Origin: Pseudomonas synxantha BG33R
GTDB lineage: Bacteria; Pseudomonadota; Gammaproteobacteria; Pseudomonadales; Pseudomonadaceae
Direction: 5' to 3'
Assembly (NCBI RefSeq): GCF_000263715.2
Contig: NZ_CM001514.1
Span: forward strand, 3,847,674 to 3,911,673
DNA length: 64,000 bases
Shown: one piece after another, positions 9,709-17,415 of the stretch
Numbering within the stretch: position 1 is the first letter of the stretch
How the letters are laid out: the number at the start of each line of letters is the position of its first letter
Translations under genes and position numbers: made by a program
Notes under the pieces: model-generated
Told to the model about the DNA's origin: nothing
The model's database searches: none
Seen by the model: the letters and a program-made list of their open reading frames with translations, nothing else

Positions 9709-9721
9709 ATACGATACGTAC
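9709..9721. promoter_or_regulatory. Operator-like palindrome, copy 2
   Basis: ATACGATACGTAC repeats the ATACG-N3-CGTAT pattern with one mismatch, 48 bases before the DUF6124 gene start. Its distance to copy 1 is close to a whole number of helical turns, which would suit cooperative binding of a dimeric repressor. Confidence 0.5.
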
Positions 9722-9768
9722 TATCATCAAGCCTAAGGATTTCAACACCCACCGGAGTACTGCCGCTT

Positions 9769-10119
9769 ATGACGAATAGCCCGCTTTCACTGCCCGAAAT
9801 ACCGGAACAGGTTGAATTACAGAACATGTGCCACAGCGGCGCGGCCCAGCGCGCGCTGGACTATTACTTGAAAGAAGATATGTCGGCACCAGCCGTGGAA
9901 GGCGCCCTGTTCGCGATCAAGCCGGGTGTCAGCCAGGAGGAGGCCCTGGTTCACGCGTCTGACCTGCTGCGCAGTGCTGCGGCAACCGCCTACGAATCAG
10001 CGTGCAGCCATCAAGGCAATCAGCGCGACCTGGCGTTTTCCGTGGTGTATTTGATCGATATGGCGAAGGCGATGGTAGAGCGCTCGTTGCAAGCGCCGGG
10101 GGCCCAGGCAAATGCGTAA
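9769..10119 (+). CDS. DUF6124 family protein
   Basis: A 116-residue soluble protein without signal peptide or membrane segment. It contains the pattern AAQRALDYYLKEDMSAPAVE, then LFAIKPGVSQEEALVHASDL and a C-terminal helix YLIDMAKAMVERSL. This layout matches the short Pseudomonas proteins called DUF6124 (earlier DUF3077), which have no established function. It is divergent from the CI-like repressor and separated from it by two operator-like palindromes, so the two may form one regulatory unit. The family call rests on overall pattern rather than on catalytic residues. Confidence 0.72.
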   Translation: MTNSPLSLPEIPEQVELQNMCHSGAAQRALDYYLKEDMSAPAVEGALFAIKPGVSQEEALVHASDLLRSAAATAYESACSHQGNQRDLAFSVVYLIDMAKAMVERSLQAPGAQANA

Positions 10120-10162
10120 CAGACTCGAAAGAAAAATATTTCTATCCAAGGGATAAAAACAT

Positions 10163-10191
10163 TTGACTTGCAAATGATAATGATTATTATT
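10163..10191 (+). promoter_or_regulatory. prrF promoter with overlapping Fur box
   Basis: A -35 TTGACT (10163-10168) and -10 TATTAT (10185-10190) with 16-base spacing precede the sRNA. The stretch GATAATGATTATTATT from 10175 is a strong match to the Fur consensus GATAATGATAATCATTATC and covers the spacer and -10. Repression by iron-loaded Fur is the known control of PrrF in Pseudomonas. Confidence 0.85.
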
Positions 10192-10197
10192 GGACCC

Positions 10198-10312
10198 AGC
10201 TGATCGCGAGATCAGTCGATAGACCAAGGGACCTTAGGTCGGACTCTTGGAATATCTCCTCATCAGGCTAATCACGGTTTTTGACCCGGCTCTTTGGCCG
10301 GGTCTTTTTTTT
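10198..10312 (+). ncRNA. prrF: PrrF-type iron-responsive small RNA
   Basis: The segment starting AGCTGATCGCGAGATCAG, continuing through CTCATCAGGCTAATCACGG and ending in a GC-rich hairpin with T-run matches the conserved 5' stem-loop, central single-stranded core and terminator of PrrF RNAs. PrrF is the Pseudomonas counterpart of RyhB: under iron starvation it base-pairs with mRNAs of iron-rich proteins, using the core around CTCATCAGGCTAATC, with Hfq. The 5' end is inferred from the -10 box and from the known PrrF start. Only one copy is present here, as in fluorescens-group genomes where prrF1 and prrF2 are unlinked, in contrast to the tandem pair of P. aeruginosa. Confidence 0.92.
10283..10312 (+). 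terminator. prrF rho-independent terminator
   Basis: Stem GACCCGGC (10283-10290) and GCCGGGTC (10297-10304) with a 6-base loop, followed by eight T residues. Confidence 0.92.
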
Positions 10313-10443
10313 GCCAGTTTCCCTGGCATGGCTTCAGGCTAATGAAGACTGTGTGTTGCTCGATGGCGCGCATGGTAGCAAAAGACCATCGCCGAAAGAA
10401 AGCCACACGACAGCTCTAGTACGGATCTTTGCGAAATAGCGCT

Positions 10444-10458
10444 TGAGAATCAATCTCA
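10444..10458. promoter_or_regulatory. Inverted repeat between prrF and carboxypeptidase gene
   Basis: TGAGA-ATCAA-TCTCA is a perfect 5-base inverted repeat resembling the half-sites of degenerate Fur boxes. The rest of 10313-10583 shows no convincing gene; it precedes the M14 peptidase start. The regulatory role is a guess. Confidence 0.3.
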
Positions 10459-10583
10459 TAGCCCCTAAGCTGCCGCAGCGTCAGGGATGACGCCCCCTCC
10501 CCGTGCAACAATTTTGCATCCAGGTTTTACTTGACCTCTGTGTAATATAGCCGCCACATCACTCATATTCAGGCAACCAGACT

Positions 10584-11735
10584 ATGACCGTGGCCTTGAC
10601 CTCCATCAAGATCAGCACCGACTTCGACAGCGGCAATATCCAGGTCCTGGATGCCAGCGATGCCTATCAGTTGTTACTGGCAATCAAACCCGACACCCGC
10701 AGCAAACATTTTCAATGGTTCCACTTCAAGGCCGAAGGCATGCATGTGGGGCACACCCACACTTTTCGATTGAGCAACGCCGGTGGCTCATCCTATAAAC
10801 ACGCCTGGAGCGGCTACAATGCCGTGGCATCCTATGACCATATCAACTGGTTCCGGGTGCCAACGCGCTTTGATGGCGAGATCCTGCATATCACGCTCCA
10901 GACCCGCGAAAAGCACGTATGGTTCGCCTACTTCGAACCCTACAGCCGTGAACGTCACGACTGGCTGATCGAACAAGCCCTGAAGTACGCCGGCGTCAAG
11001 CTGCTGGCCACCGGCAAGAGCGTCGAAGGCCGCGATATACAACTGTTGCGCCGTGGCAAAGGGGCTGAAGGTCGCCGTAAGGTGTGGATCATTGCCCAAC
11101 AGCACCCCGGCGAACACATGGCCGAATGGTTTATGGAGGGCGTGATTGAACGCCTGCAAAAGGACGGTGACGCGGAGTTGAAAAAACTCTTGAAAGTGGC
11201 CGACCTGTACTTGGTGCCCAACATGAACCCCGACGGCGCTTTTCACGGTCACCTGCGTACCAACGCCATGGGCCAGGATCTCAACCGCGCCTGGCAGAGC
11301 GCCAATCAGGAAACCAGCCCGGAAGTACTATTTGTGCAGCAGCAAATGGAAAAGTACGGCGTGGACCTGTTCCTCGATATCCATGGCGACGAAGAAATCC
11401 CCTACATATTCACCGCCGGCTGCGAAGGCAATCCAGGCTACACCCCACGCATCGAAGCCCTGGAAAAACACTTTCGCAACCACCTGAGCCATCTGACCCG
11501 GGACTTCCAAACCACCTACGGCTACACCCGCGACCTGCCGGGCGAAGCCAACATGACCCTGGCCTGCAACGCAGTTGGTGAGAAGTACGACTGCCTGTCC
11601 CTGACCCTGGAGATGCCCTTCAAGGACAACGACGATGCGCCCAACCCGCGTACCGGCTGGTCGGGCGATCGATCGAAACAGCTGGGCAAGGACGTATTGA
11701 GCAGCGTCGCCGATATCGTCGGGCTTTTGCGTTAA
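10584..11735 (+). CDS. M14 family cytosolic carboxypeptidase-like zinc peptidase
   Basis: A 383-residue protein with an N-terminal beta-sandwich (about 1-120) followed by a carboxypeptidase A-type domain (about 125-380). Zinc ligands are seen in QQHPGEHMAEW (H-x-x-E) and DIHGDEE, and the catalytic glutamate in SLTLEMPFKDN. This two-domain layout is that of the cytosolic carboxypeptidase (CCP) subfamily, with crystallised homologs in Pseudomonas. In eukaryotes such enzymes trim glutamates from tubulin; the bacterial substrate is not known. No signal peptide is seen, so it acts in the cytoplasm. It stands alone between prrF and a REP hairpin. Confidence 0.9.
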   Translation: MTVALTSIKISTDFDSGNIQVLDASDAYQLLLAIKPDTRSKHFQWFHFKAEGMHVGHTHTFRLSNAGGSSYKHAWSGYNAVASYDHINWFRVPTRFDGEILHITLQTREKHVWFAYFEPYSRERHDWLIEQALKYAGVKLLATGKSVEGRDIQLLRRGKGAEGRRKVWIIAQQHPGEHMAEWFMEGVIERLQKDGDAELKKLLKVADLYLVPNMNPDGAFHGHLRTNAMGQDLNRAWQSANQETSPEVLFVQQQMEKYGVDLFLDIHGDEEIPYIFTAGCEGNPGYTPRIEALEKHFRNHLSHLTRDFQTTYGYTRDLPGEANMTLACNAVGEKYDCLSLTLEMPFKDNDDAPNPRTGWSGDRSKQLGKDVLSSVADIVGLLR

Positions 11736-11753
11736 CCCTTGTGGCAAGCTTTT

Positions 11754-11779
11754 TGTGGCGAGCGAGCTTGCTCGCCACA
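11754..11779. repeat. REP-type hairpin
   Basis: TGTGGCGAGC (11754-11763) pairs with GCTCGCCACA (11770-11779). This GTGGCGAGCGAGCTTGCTCG motif is a common extragenic palindrome in fluorescens-group genomes. It lies between two convergent genes. Confidence 0.75.
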
Positions 11780-11786
11780 GAAGCGA

Positions 11787-12326
11787 TCAATCCCGGGTGC
11801 CGGTCATGCTCTGCAATACCCCATCGCGGCGGATCAACCCGTGGAACAGCGCCGCCGCCAAGTGCACCAGCACTGTCAGGAACAACAGGTAGGCAAGGTA
11901 GCCGTGAGCCTTGCGCAACAGCGCAAACAACGGCGCATTCGCCCCTACCAGCGCTGGCAGTTGCACAGAACTGCTGAGCATCACCGGGTCACCGGCGGCC
12001 GAAATCATCGCCCAGCCCAGCAGCGGCAACACCAGCATCAACGCATACAGCAGCACATGGGAAGCCTTGGCCGCCAGCACTTGCCACATCGGCAAATCGG
12101 CTGGCAACGGCGGTTGCCGGGTGGTAAAGCGCACGACCAAACGCACGAGCACCAGGGCCAGGATCGCAATACCCAGCGGTTTGTGCAGGTGGATCAGCCA
12201 TTCATGGCGTTCCGACACCGACGCCGCCAATCCCGCACCAATAAACAGCATGGCAATGATCATCAGCGCCATCAGCCAGTGCAACAGACGCGCCAGCGGT
12301 GCAAAAAAACGCGGTTGAGCATTCAT
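11787..12326 (-). CDS. Cytochrome b561 family protein
   Basis: A 179-residue membrane protein with four hydrophobic helices (about 15-35, 48-66, 88-108, 140-162). Histidines placed for two b-type hemes are H16 (LARLLHW), H45-H48 (LIHLHKP), H90 (KASHVLLY) and H141/H154 in the last helix. Such proteins carry electrons from quinol to periplasmic partners. Its start overlaps the stop of the catalase-like peroxidase by four bases, so the two are translated together. The b561 probably supplies electrons to the membrane-tethered peroxidase, an arrangement often seen with SrpA-type peroxidases. Confidence 0.9.
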   Translation of the reverse strand: MNAQPRFFAPLARLLHWLMALMIIAMLFIGAGLAASVSERHEWLIHLHKPLGIAILALVLVRLVVRFTTRQPPLPADLPMWQVLAAKASHVLLYALMLVLPLLGWAMISAAGDPVMLSSSVQLPALVGANAPLFALLRKAHGYLAYLLFLTVLVHLAAALFHGLIRRDGVLQSMTGTRD

Positions 12327-13405
12327 GGCTTCGACTCCTGAGGGGTGCTGTGCAACGGGCTGACTTCACCCGCACGGCGCAGATACGAACTGGCATACGC
12401 GGCGGAGCGTGCGGCCAGCAGCGGGTCGTTGGAGGCCTCGATACCGCTGGGCAAAATCAGCGGGTCAAAGTTGATATCACGGCAATCACCGTCTGCCTGC
12501 GGCTGGCTGCTTTGCAGTACCAGAGTGCCGGCGTTGAGCTGCGTATGCGGGCCGGTCCAGGTCTTGCTCGCGTCATCCAAGGGGTCGCCGGGGTTGGCCA
12601 GGGTCATGTTCAACTGCCAACGCAAAGGCCCGGCGGCCAGGCGCTGCACCAAATCCTGTTCCAGGAAGTCACTGCCCGACGGCGCAGCATCACCCGCCGC
12701 GTCCTGGCTTTGCGGCACCACGCTCCACCGCACGGCCTGACGCTTGCCACCTTCGCCCACCAGGTAAAACGCATTGATGCCGTTGTAGGTTTGCGTCGCA
12801 TAACTGGCCGATGGCTTGGCAGTCTTGACCCAGGCCAGGAACGGCGCCGTCTCCGGGTGTGTGGCAAAAAACGCCGGCATGTTCGCAGGGTTCGGCTTGC
12901 CAGTGGCCGGGTCTGGCGCACCCGCCTTGAGCAGCTGGTAGAACGCCTCGGGCGTGCCCACCGGAAACACCGGCATACTGTTCATTCCCGTTCGCCACTG
13001 CTGGCCGTTTGCCTGGCTGAATTGCACGGCAAAACTGCGAATCGGCACACTGCTGTCCGGTGCATAGGGATTGCCGCTGGGCAAGGCAAACCGGCCAATC
13101 ACCGGGGTCTTGGCCGCGCTGAACACCTGGGCGCTGGAGTAGGCACGCGCCTCTGTGCTCGCCTCGAAGTAACCCGCCACACACACACCTTTGGCATGAT
13201 TGCGGCGAAAGCCCGGGTGTACGCCGTTATTGGTTTCCAAGGCATTGACCAAGGTCTTTGGCCGCAGACGTTGTGGGTCGAGGGTGCCGTTGACGTAGGC
13301 AAATGCAACCACCAACACTGCCACCACGCCCCCTATACACGCCAGCCTGACGAGCAGACTTGTAGTACCAAGAGGCGGACGCGGCGGTAAAGAGTGATCA
13401 ACCAT
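12323..13405 (-). CDS. SrpA-type catalase-family peroxidase, membrane-anchored
   Basis: A 360-residue heme protein with an N-terminal membrane anchor (about 18-40, LLVRLACIGGVVAVLVVAF) and a small catalase fold. The distal histidine is expected around GVHPGFRRNHAKGVC, and the proximal heme-binding region is ARSAAYASSYLRRAGE near the C-terminus. SrpA-like proteins are shortened catalases that act as peroxidases and lie in the periplasm. It is transcribed with the downstream b561 gene. Its promoter (13448-13473) has the same -35, spacing and -10 as that of the ECF sigma gene at 17416, so it is the likely target of that sigma factor. Confidence 0.9.
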   Translation of the reverse strand: MVDHSLPPRPPLGTTSLLVRLACIGGVVAVLVVAFAYVNGTLDPQRLRPKTLVNALETNNGVHPGFRRNHAKGVCVAGYFEASTEARAYSSAQVFSAAKTPVIGRFALPSGNPYAPDSSVPIRSFAVQFSQANGQQWRTGMNSMPVFPVGTPEAFYQLLKAGAPDPATGKPNPANMPAFFATHPETAPFLAWVKTAKPSASYATQTYNGINAFYLVGEGGKRQAVRWSVVPQSQDAAGDAAPSGSDFLEQDLVQRLAAGPLRWQLNMTLANPGDPLDDASKTWTGPHTQLNAGTLVLQSSQPQADGDCRDINFDPLILPSGIEASNDPLLAARSAAYASSYLRRAGEVSPLHSTPQESKP

Positions 13406-13447
13406 AGAAGCTCCAGGGCCCGAGGCCGCAGGGGGGAAAGTGTTATG

Positions 13448-13473
13448 AGACGAATCCCACGTAGGCTTATTCC
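13448..13473 (-). promoter_or_regulatory. ECF-type promoter of the peroxidase operon
   Basis: On the reverse strand GGAATAA (13473-13467), 14 bases, then CGTCT (13452-13448), about 43 bases before the peroxidase start. The spacer also shares CCTAC with the promoter of the ECF sigma gene at 17360. Confidence 0.75.
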
Positions 13474-13524
13474 CCCTTCACTGTAGTTTCTTTGTAGTCA
13501 ACGCGCGGCCAGATCGAGTGCCGG

Positions 13525-14289
13525 CTAGGGCTGATTAAACAAGGCCTGCCGCTTGTGAAGAAATGCCTGCATTCCTTCTTGCTGATCAGGCGTGGCGAAC
13601 AGGCCATGAAACAACCTACGCTCCTGACGCACACCTTCGTGCAAGCCGAGCTCCAGAGAATGCTCCACCGCCTGCCGCGCTGCACGGGTGGCCGTTCGCG
13701 AGAAGGAGGCAATTTGTGCAGCCACCGCCATCACCTCGTCCAGCAAGTTCGCAGCCGGGTAAACCCGCGACACCAACCCCGCCTGCTCTGCTTCCGTGGC
13801 GGTCATTGACCGGCCAGTCAACACCAGGTCCATGGTCTTGGCCTTGCCGATCAGCCCGGTCAACCGCTGGGTCGCGCCCATGCCCGGGATGACGCCTAGC
13901 TTAATTTCCGGCTGTGCAAAGGTGGCGGTGTCAGCAGCGAAAATCATGTCGCACATCATCGCCAGCTCACAGCCTCCGCCATACGCATAGCCCGCCACTG
14001 CGGCAATCGTCGGGGTGCGCAAACGGGTGAAGCCCTCCCAACCGACGAAGTAGTCTTCGTTGAGTACGTCCAGATAGGACTTGCCGCTCATCTCTTTGAT
14101 ATCGGCCCCTGCCGCGAAGAACTCTGCGGTGCCGGTAATGACAAAACACCCAATCCGAGGGTCTCGATCCATTGCTTCCAGATGACTGATCAACTCAGTC
14201 ATCAGCGCCGAACTCAGCGCATTCTTGACTTCAGGACGGTTGAGCTTGACCAGGACCACTCGATCATGACGTTCCACAAACACGTTCAT
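13525..14289 (-). CDS. Enoyl-CoA hydratase/isomerase (crotonase) of the cassette
   Basis: A 254-residue crotonase with both oxyanion segments, AEFFAAGADIKEMS (about 58-71) and GYAYGGGCELAMMCDMIF (about 98-115), and the catalytic-glutamate region PEIKLGVIPGMGATQRLT. This is the layout of active enoyl-CoA hydratases. ATG 14289 (MNVFVERHDR) is preferred over 14301 because GGAG lies six bases upstream. It is the last gene of a three-gene reverse-strand cassette after the membrane oxidoreductase. The substrate is unknown; being beside an acid-activating enzyme it may act on a CoA thioester made in the same pathway. Read-through from it would enter the peroxidase operon. Confidence 0.85.
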   Translation of the reverse strand: MNVFVERHDRVVLVKLNRPEVKNALSSALMTELISHLEAMDRDPRIGCFVITGTAEFFAAGADIKEMSGKSYLDVLNEDYFVGWEGFTRLRTPTIAAVAGYAYGGGCELAMMCDMIFAADTATFAQPEIKLGVIPGMGATQRLTGLIGKAKTMDLVLTGRSMTATEAEQAGLVSRVYPAANLLDEVMAVAAQIASFSRTATRAARQAVEHSLELGLHEGVRQERRLFHGLFATPDQQEGMQAFLHKRQALFNQP

Positions 14290-14331
14290 AGGCATCTCCA
14301 CTGATTGATGTCGTTCACACTTGGGTCTGTC

Positions 14332-15618
14332 TCAGGAATCCCAGATCGCGCCATGGGCGGGTATTCCCCGAGCTTCCAACTCTTGCACCAGACGCTGGGT
14401 CACCGTTTGGTTGGCAATACAGATCACGGCTTCTGCACCAAAGGCTTGCACTGCGCCATAAGCCAACTGAACCAGATCTGGCTTGCCGCGCTCATCGGTG
14501 TCCCAGATCAATGCGCAAGGCTGGGCGCGCAGAATTTCCTCCACCAGTTCATCGCCATAGGTCTTCCTCGGGCTACGGGCACACCAGATCAACTGAATCG
14601 GTACCTGAGCCGCCAGCAGATGCGGCATGACAGGCCCGATGCCGCTGCCAGTGGCGATGTACACCACCGACTTGAACAGGGTTTCTACATTGGCAACACC
14701 CGCTGTGGTGATGCCCTTAACCCACACATAGCGCGGCAAGTCCTCGATAAATCGCCCGGTCCAATCCCCTGCGCGGGAAATTATCAGGCGGAAACCCGCC
14801 TCGTGTGGCGTGGGAATATTGGCAAAGGAATGCCACTCCAGCAGTGGGTTGCGGCTGATCGCGGTGGATGAACCGGCGAACGGTGTGGTGTGGCTCAAAC
14901 GCGTAATCACCGCATGCCCGGAAGGCCGTGCGTGTACAACAGCCACCTTGCGCAGCCGCAGCCAGGGCAGCAGGACGCTCAGGGTCAGCACTGCCAGCAT
15001 CCAAAACGTAACGCTGTGCAGCAGGCTCGACGTGGTCAGTAACGTTTGCCACCAGAACAACAGCAACGCACTCCAACCGCCAAACCGATGAACGCGTTCA
15101 AACCCATTGTGGAACCGGCCTCGAATACGTGGTTGAGCCATGACCACCATGAGCAGCAATAAGCTGAGCAGCATAACGCTGACCCCTAACTCGGCCACCG
15201 AAACACTGTCAGGTTGTTGCAGGTAACGCGTAACCTGCACGCCAACCAGGGCGGCAAACCACCCAGTGGCCGCAAAGGCTGCGCCACTGTGCAGCCCACC
15301 GAAGTGGTACACCTTGGCCGCGCTACGCCGCACCTGTAAGGGCCATGTAGGTGGTACTCGCGTTGCCAGCCAGAACAGCCCATTGATCACGTATTGCTGG
15401 CGAACGAGAATGGCAACCGACAGGTTGATCAGTACCATGTCCGACAGCGTCTGAACCGTGATGGCGTGCAGGTCCACAGCCAAAAGCAAAAACACCAGGT
15501 TGCCCATCAGCGCGGTGGCTGCCAGGCGGTTGTAACAGGAAAACATCGGCAGTGACGTCCAGCGACGCCAAAGCGCAGGCTTGGGCGGTACAACGGTACG
15601 GATCAGCGTATCAATCAT
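14332..15618 (-). CDS. Membrane flavin/NAD oxidoreductase (ferric-reductase-like)
   Basis: A 428-residue protein with about six membrane helices (about 32-50, 56-72, 110-128, 141-161, 178-196, 201-220). Histidines at H105, H110, H170 and H177 could bind heme. The C-terminal half is FNR-like: LLEWHSFANI and SRAGDWTGRF resemble the FAD segment of ferric reductases, and ATGSGIGPVMPHLL the NAD(P) loop. It should move electrons from NAD(P)H through FAD, possibly across the membrane. Its start overlaps the end of the adenylation gene by eight bases, with GGAG upstream, so the two proteins are made together. I do not recognise a named family for the whole protein. The acceptor, metal or thioester-bound acid, is open. 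Confidence 0.72.
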   Translation of the reverse strand: MIDTLIRTVVPPKPALWRRWTSLPMFSCYNRLAATALMGNLVFLLLAVDLHAITVQTLSDMVLINLSVAILVRQQYVINGLFWLATRVPPTWPLQVRRSAAKVYHFGGLHSGAAFAATGWFAALVGVQVTRYLQQPDSVSVAELGVSVMLLSLLLLMVVMAQPRIRGRFHNGFERVHRFGGWSALLLFWWQTLLTTSSLLHSVTFWMLAVLTLSVLLPWLRLRKVAVVHARPSGHAVITRLSHTTPFAGSSTAISRNPLLEWHSFANIPTPHEAGFRLIISRAGDWTGRFIEDLPRYVWVKGITTAGVANVETLFKSVVYIATGSGIGPVMPHLLAAQVPIQLIWCARSPRKTYGDELVEEILRAQPCALIWDTDERGKPDLVQLAYGAVQAFGAEAVICIANQTVTQRLVQELEARGIPAHGAIWDS

Positions 15619-17218
15619 GGCCGGGCTCCCCGGTCGCGAGCGCCTGCACCGCCAACTGGTTCTCCCGGGCCGTTTGCAGTAACAATGCCTTATCGATCTT
15701 GCCCCTCGCGGTCAGTGGAAAATGCTCCACTGCGTAGATGGACTGAGGCACGCAGTAATAGGCCAAACGCTGTTGGCACGCGGTTTGGCAAGCTTCGATG
15801 TCAGTGCTGGCAGGCGAAACAAAGGCCACCAACGTGCGGCTGTCCAGCTTCAAAGTGACGGCGCGCATGCATCCAGCGCCGGCCTCCAGAGCCGCCGACA
15901 CCGCATCCAGTTCCACGCGAAAGCCACGGACTTTCACTTGGTCATCCACGCGCCCTAAGTGTTCGAGCTGGCCGTCTCCCACCCAGCGCCCCAAATCTCG
16001 TGTGCGGAACATCATGGCGTCGCCACCGAGAAAGGGATCCGGACGGTATCGCTGCTGGGTCAATGCCGTATTGTTCAGATAGCCTGCTGTCACACCCGCA
16101 CCACCGGCCCACATCTCTCCCGTTTCACCCAAGGCACAGGCACGCCCCTGCTCATCGAGCACATAGACAGTGTTATTGGGGGTTGGCCGGCCAATAGTCA
16201 GTAGCGTGCCTGGTACATGCCGATGCAGCGTGTTGACGATGGTCGTCTCGGTAGGACCGCAGCCGTTGTAGAACGTACAGTGCTCGGCCCACCGATCCGC
16301 CAGGGCCTGGGAGCAGGCTTCTCCAGCCACTGCAACGACGTTGAGGTGGGGACACTGTCGAGGCTCAAGGGTGGCCAGTATCGAAGGCGTTGCGATCAAC
16401 ACATTGCACTGGGCGGCCGTCTGCGCGATGTCTTTGCCGCGAATCAGCAAGGTCGCACCATGAGCCAGGCAACCGAGTATTTCCCAAGCCGCCATGTCAA
16501 AGCCGATATTGAGAATCTGCCCTACGGTACGACCCGGTGCCATACCCATCCGCCCAGGTTCAGTGAGCAGAATGTTGCATACGTTACGGTGGCTGACACA
16601 CACGCCGTTAGGGCGCCCTGTGGTTCCAGACGTAAACAGTACAAAGCACAGATCATCCGGGCCAGCACCGACACGTACGCAATCATTGTCTTCAGCCAGC
16701 CATGGCGTTTGAGCAATGAACGTATCCAAATTGAGGCAGCGATGGGACGCGTCTGCCGGAATGCGCTCCACCAGGCTCGATAAGGTCAGAATCACCGGGC
16801 TGGTCAATGATTCGAGGACCATGCCCAATTGCAGGGTGGGTACGATTCTGGCGTCCTGAGGGACATACGCGGCGCCAATCTTCAACACCGCCAGGAGCCC
16901 GACCAGCATGGGAATCGAGCGCTCGACGAACAATCCCACCGTGTCCCCACGCTTAACACCCAGCCCAAGCAGATGCTCAGCCAATCGATTGGCTTGTCGG
17001 TTGAGTTGTTCATAGCTGATACGTTGGCCCGCGCATACCGCAGCGGTCGCTTGGGGTGCCAGCCTCGCTTGCGCTTCGAAGGCGTGGTGCACGTTGGCGT
17101 AGGTGGCTCGGGTTGAGAGGCCACAACCCCATTGCTCAAATAAAACCCGCTGCGCGGCAGGCAAATGAGCCAGCGAGATGCAGGAAAAAAACTGTTTATC
17201 ACTCGGCAAACACGTCAT
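15611..17218 (-). CDS. Stand-alone NRPS-type adenylation enzyme
   Basis: A 535-residue amino-acid-adenylation-type enzyme without condensation, carrier or thioesterase domain. Core motifs are LTYEQ-like ISYEQLNRQANRLA (A1-A2 region), LFTSGTTGRPNGVCVSHRNV (A3), GCGPTETT (A5), GRVDDQVKVRGFRVEL (A8) and TARGKIDKALL (A10). The A4 segment FDMAAWE keeps the aspartate that binds an alpha-amino group. Reading the pocket by hand against GrsA gives roughly D-M-W-I-A-A-G-I-V, which I cannot match to a known substrate. ATG 17218 (MTCLPSDKQ) follows GAGAGGG and is preferred over 17266. It is the first gene of the cassette, overlapping the membrane reductase gene. A carrier protein would have to be supplied from elsewhere, or the acyl-adenylate or CoA ester is used directly. 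Confidence 0.85.
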   Translation of the reverse strand: MTCLPSDKQFFSCISLAHLPAAQRVLFEQWGCGLSTRATYANVHHAFEAQARLAPQATAAVCAGQRISYEQLNRQANRLAEHLLGLGVKRGDTVGLFVERSIPMLVGLLAVLKIGAAYVPQDARIVPTLQLGMVLESLTSPVILTLSSLVERIPADASHRCLNLDTFIAQTPWLAEDNDCVRVGAGPDDLCFVLFTSGTTGRPNGVCVSHRNVCNILLTEPGRMGMAPGRTVGQILNIGFDMAAWEILGCLAHGATLLIRGKDIAQTAAQCNVLIATPSILATLEPRQCPHLNVVAVAGEACSQALADRWAEHCTFYNGCGPTETTIVNTLHRHVPGTLLTIGRPTPNNTVYVLDEQGRACALGETGEMWAGGAGVTAGYLNNTALTQQRYRPDPFLGGDAMMFRTRDLGRWVGDGQLEHLGRVDDQVKVRGFRVELDAVSAALEAGAGCMRAVTLKLDSRTLVAFVSPASTDIEACQTACQQRLAYYCVPQSIYAVEHFPLTARGKIDKALLLQTARENQLAVQALATGEPGHD

Positions 17219-17359
17219 AAGCACCCTCTCACTATTCAACTGCCGGCTGAATGCCGACAGATACAAGGGTGGATAGAGGGCTGCGCACGAGATTACAGAC
17301 TCTCAAGGTATACAGACGCTTCCCACGTATTAGCCGGGAAGTTTCTTTGCGCAAAGCGT

Positions 17360-17385
17360 GGAATAACCTACAGGGACCAACGTCT
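17360..17385 (+). promoter_or_regulatory. ECF-type promoter of the sigma/anti-sigma operon
   Basis: GGAATAA (17360-17366), 14 bases, CGTCT (17381-17385), about 30 bases before the sigma factor start. It matches the peroxidase promoter at 13448-13473 in both boxes and spacing, which indicates autoregulation by the encoded sigma. Confidence 0.75.
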
Positions 17386-17415
17386 ACTTCAACACAAGTG
17401 AGTAGACTCATCCCC

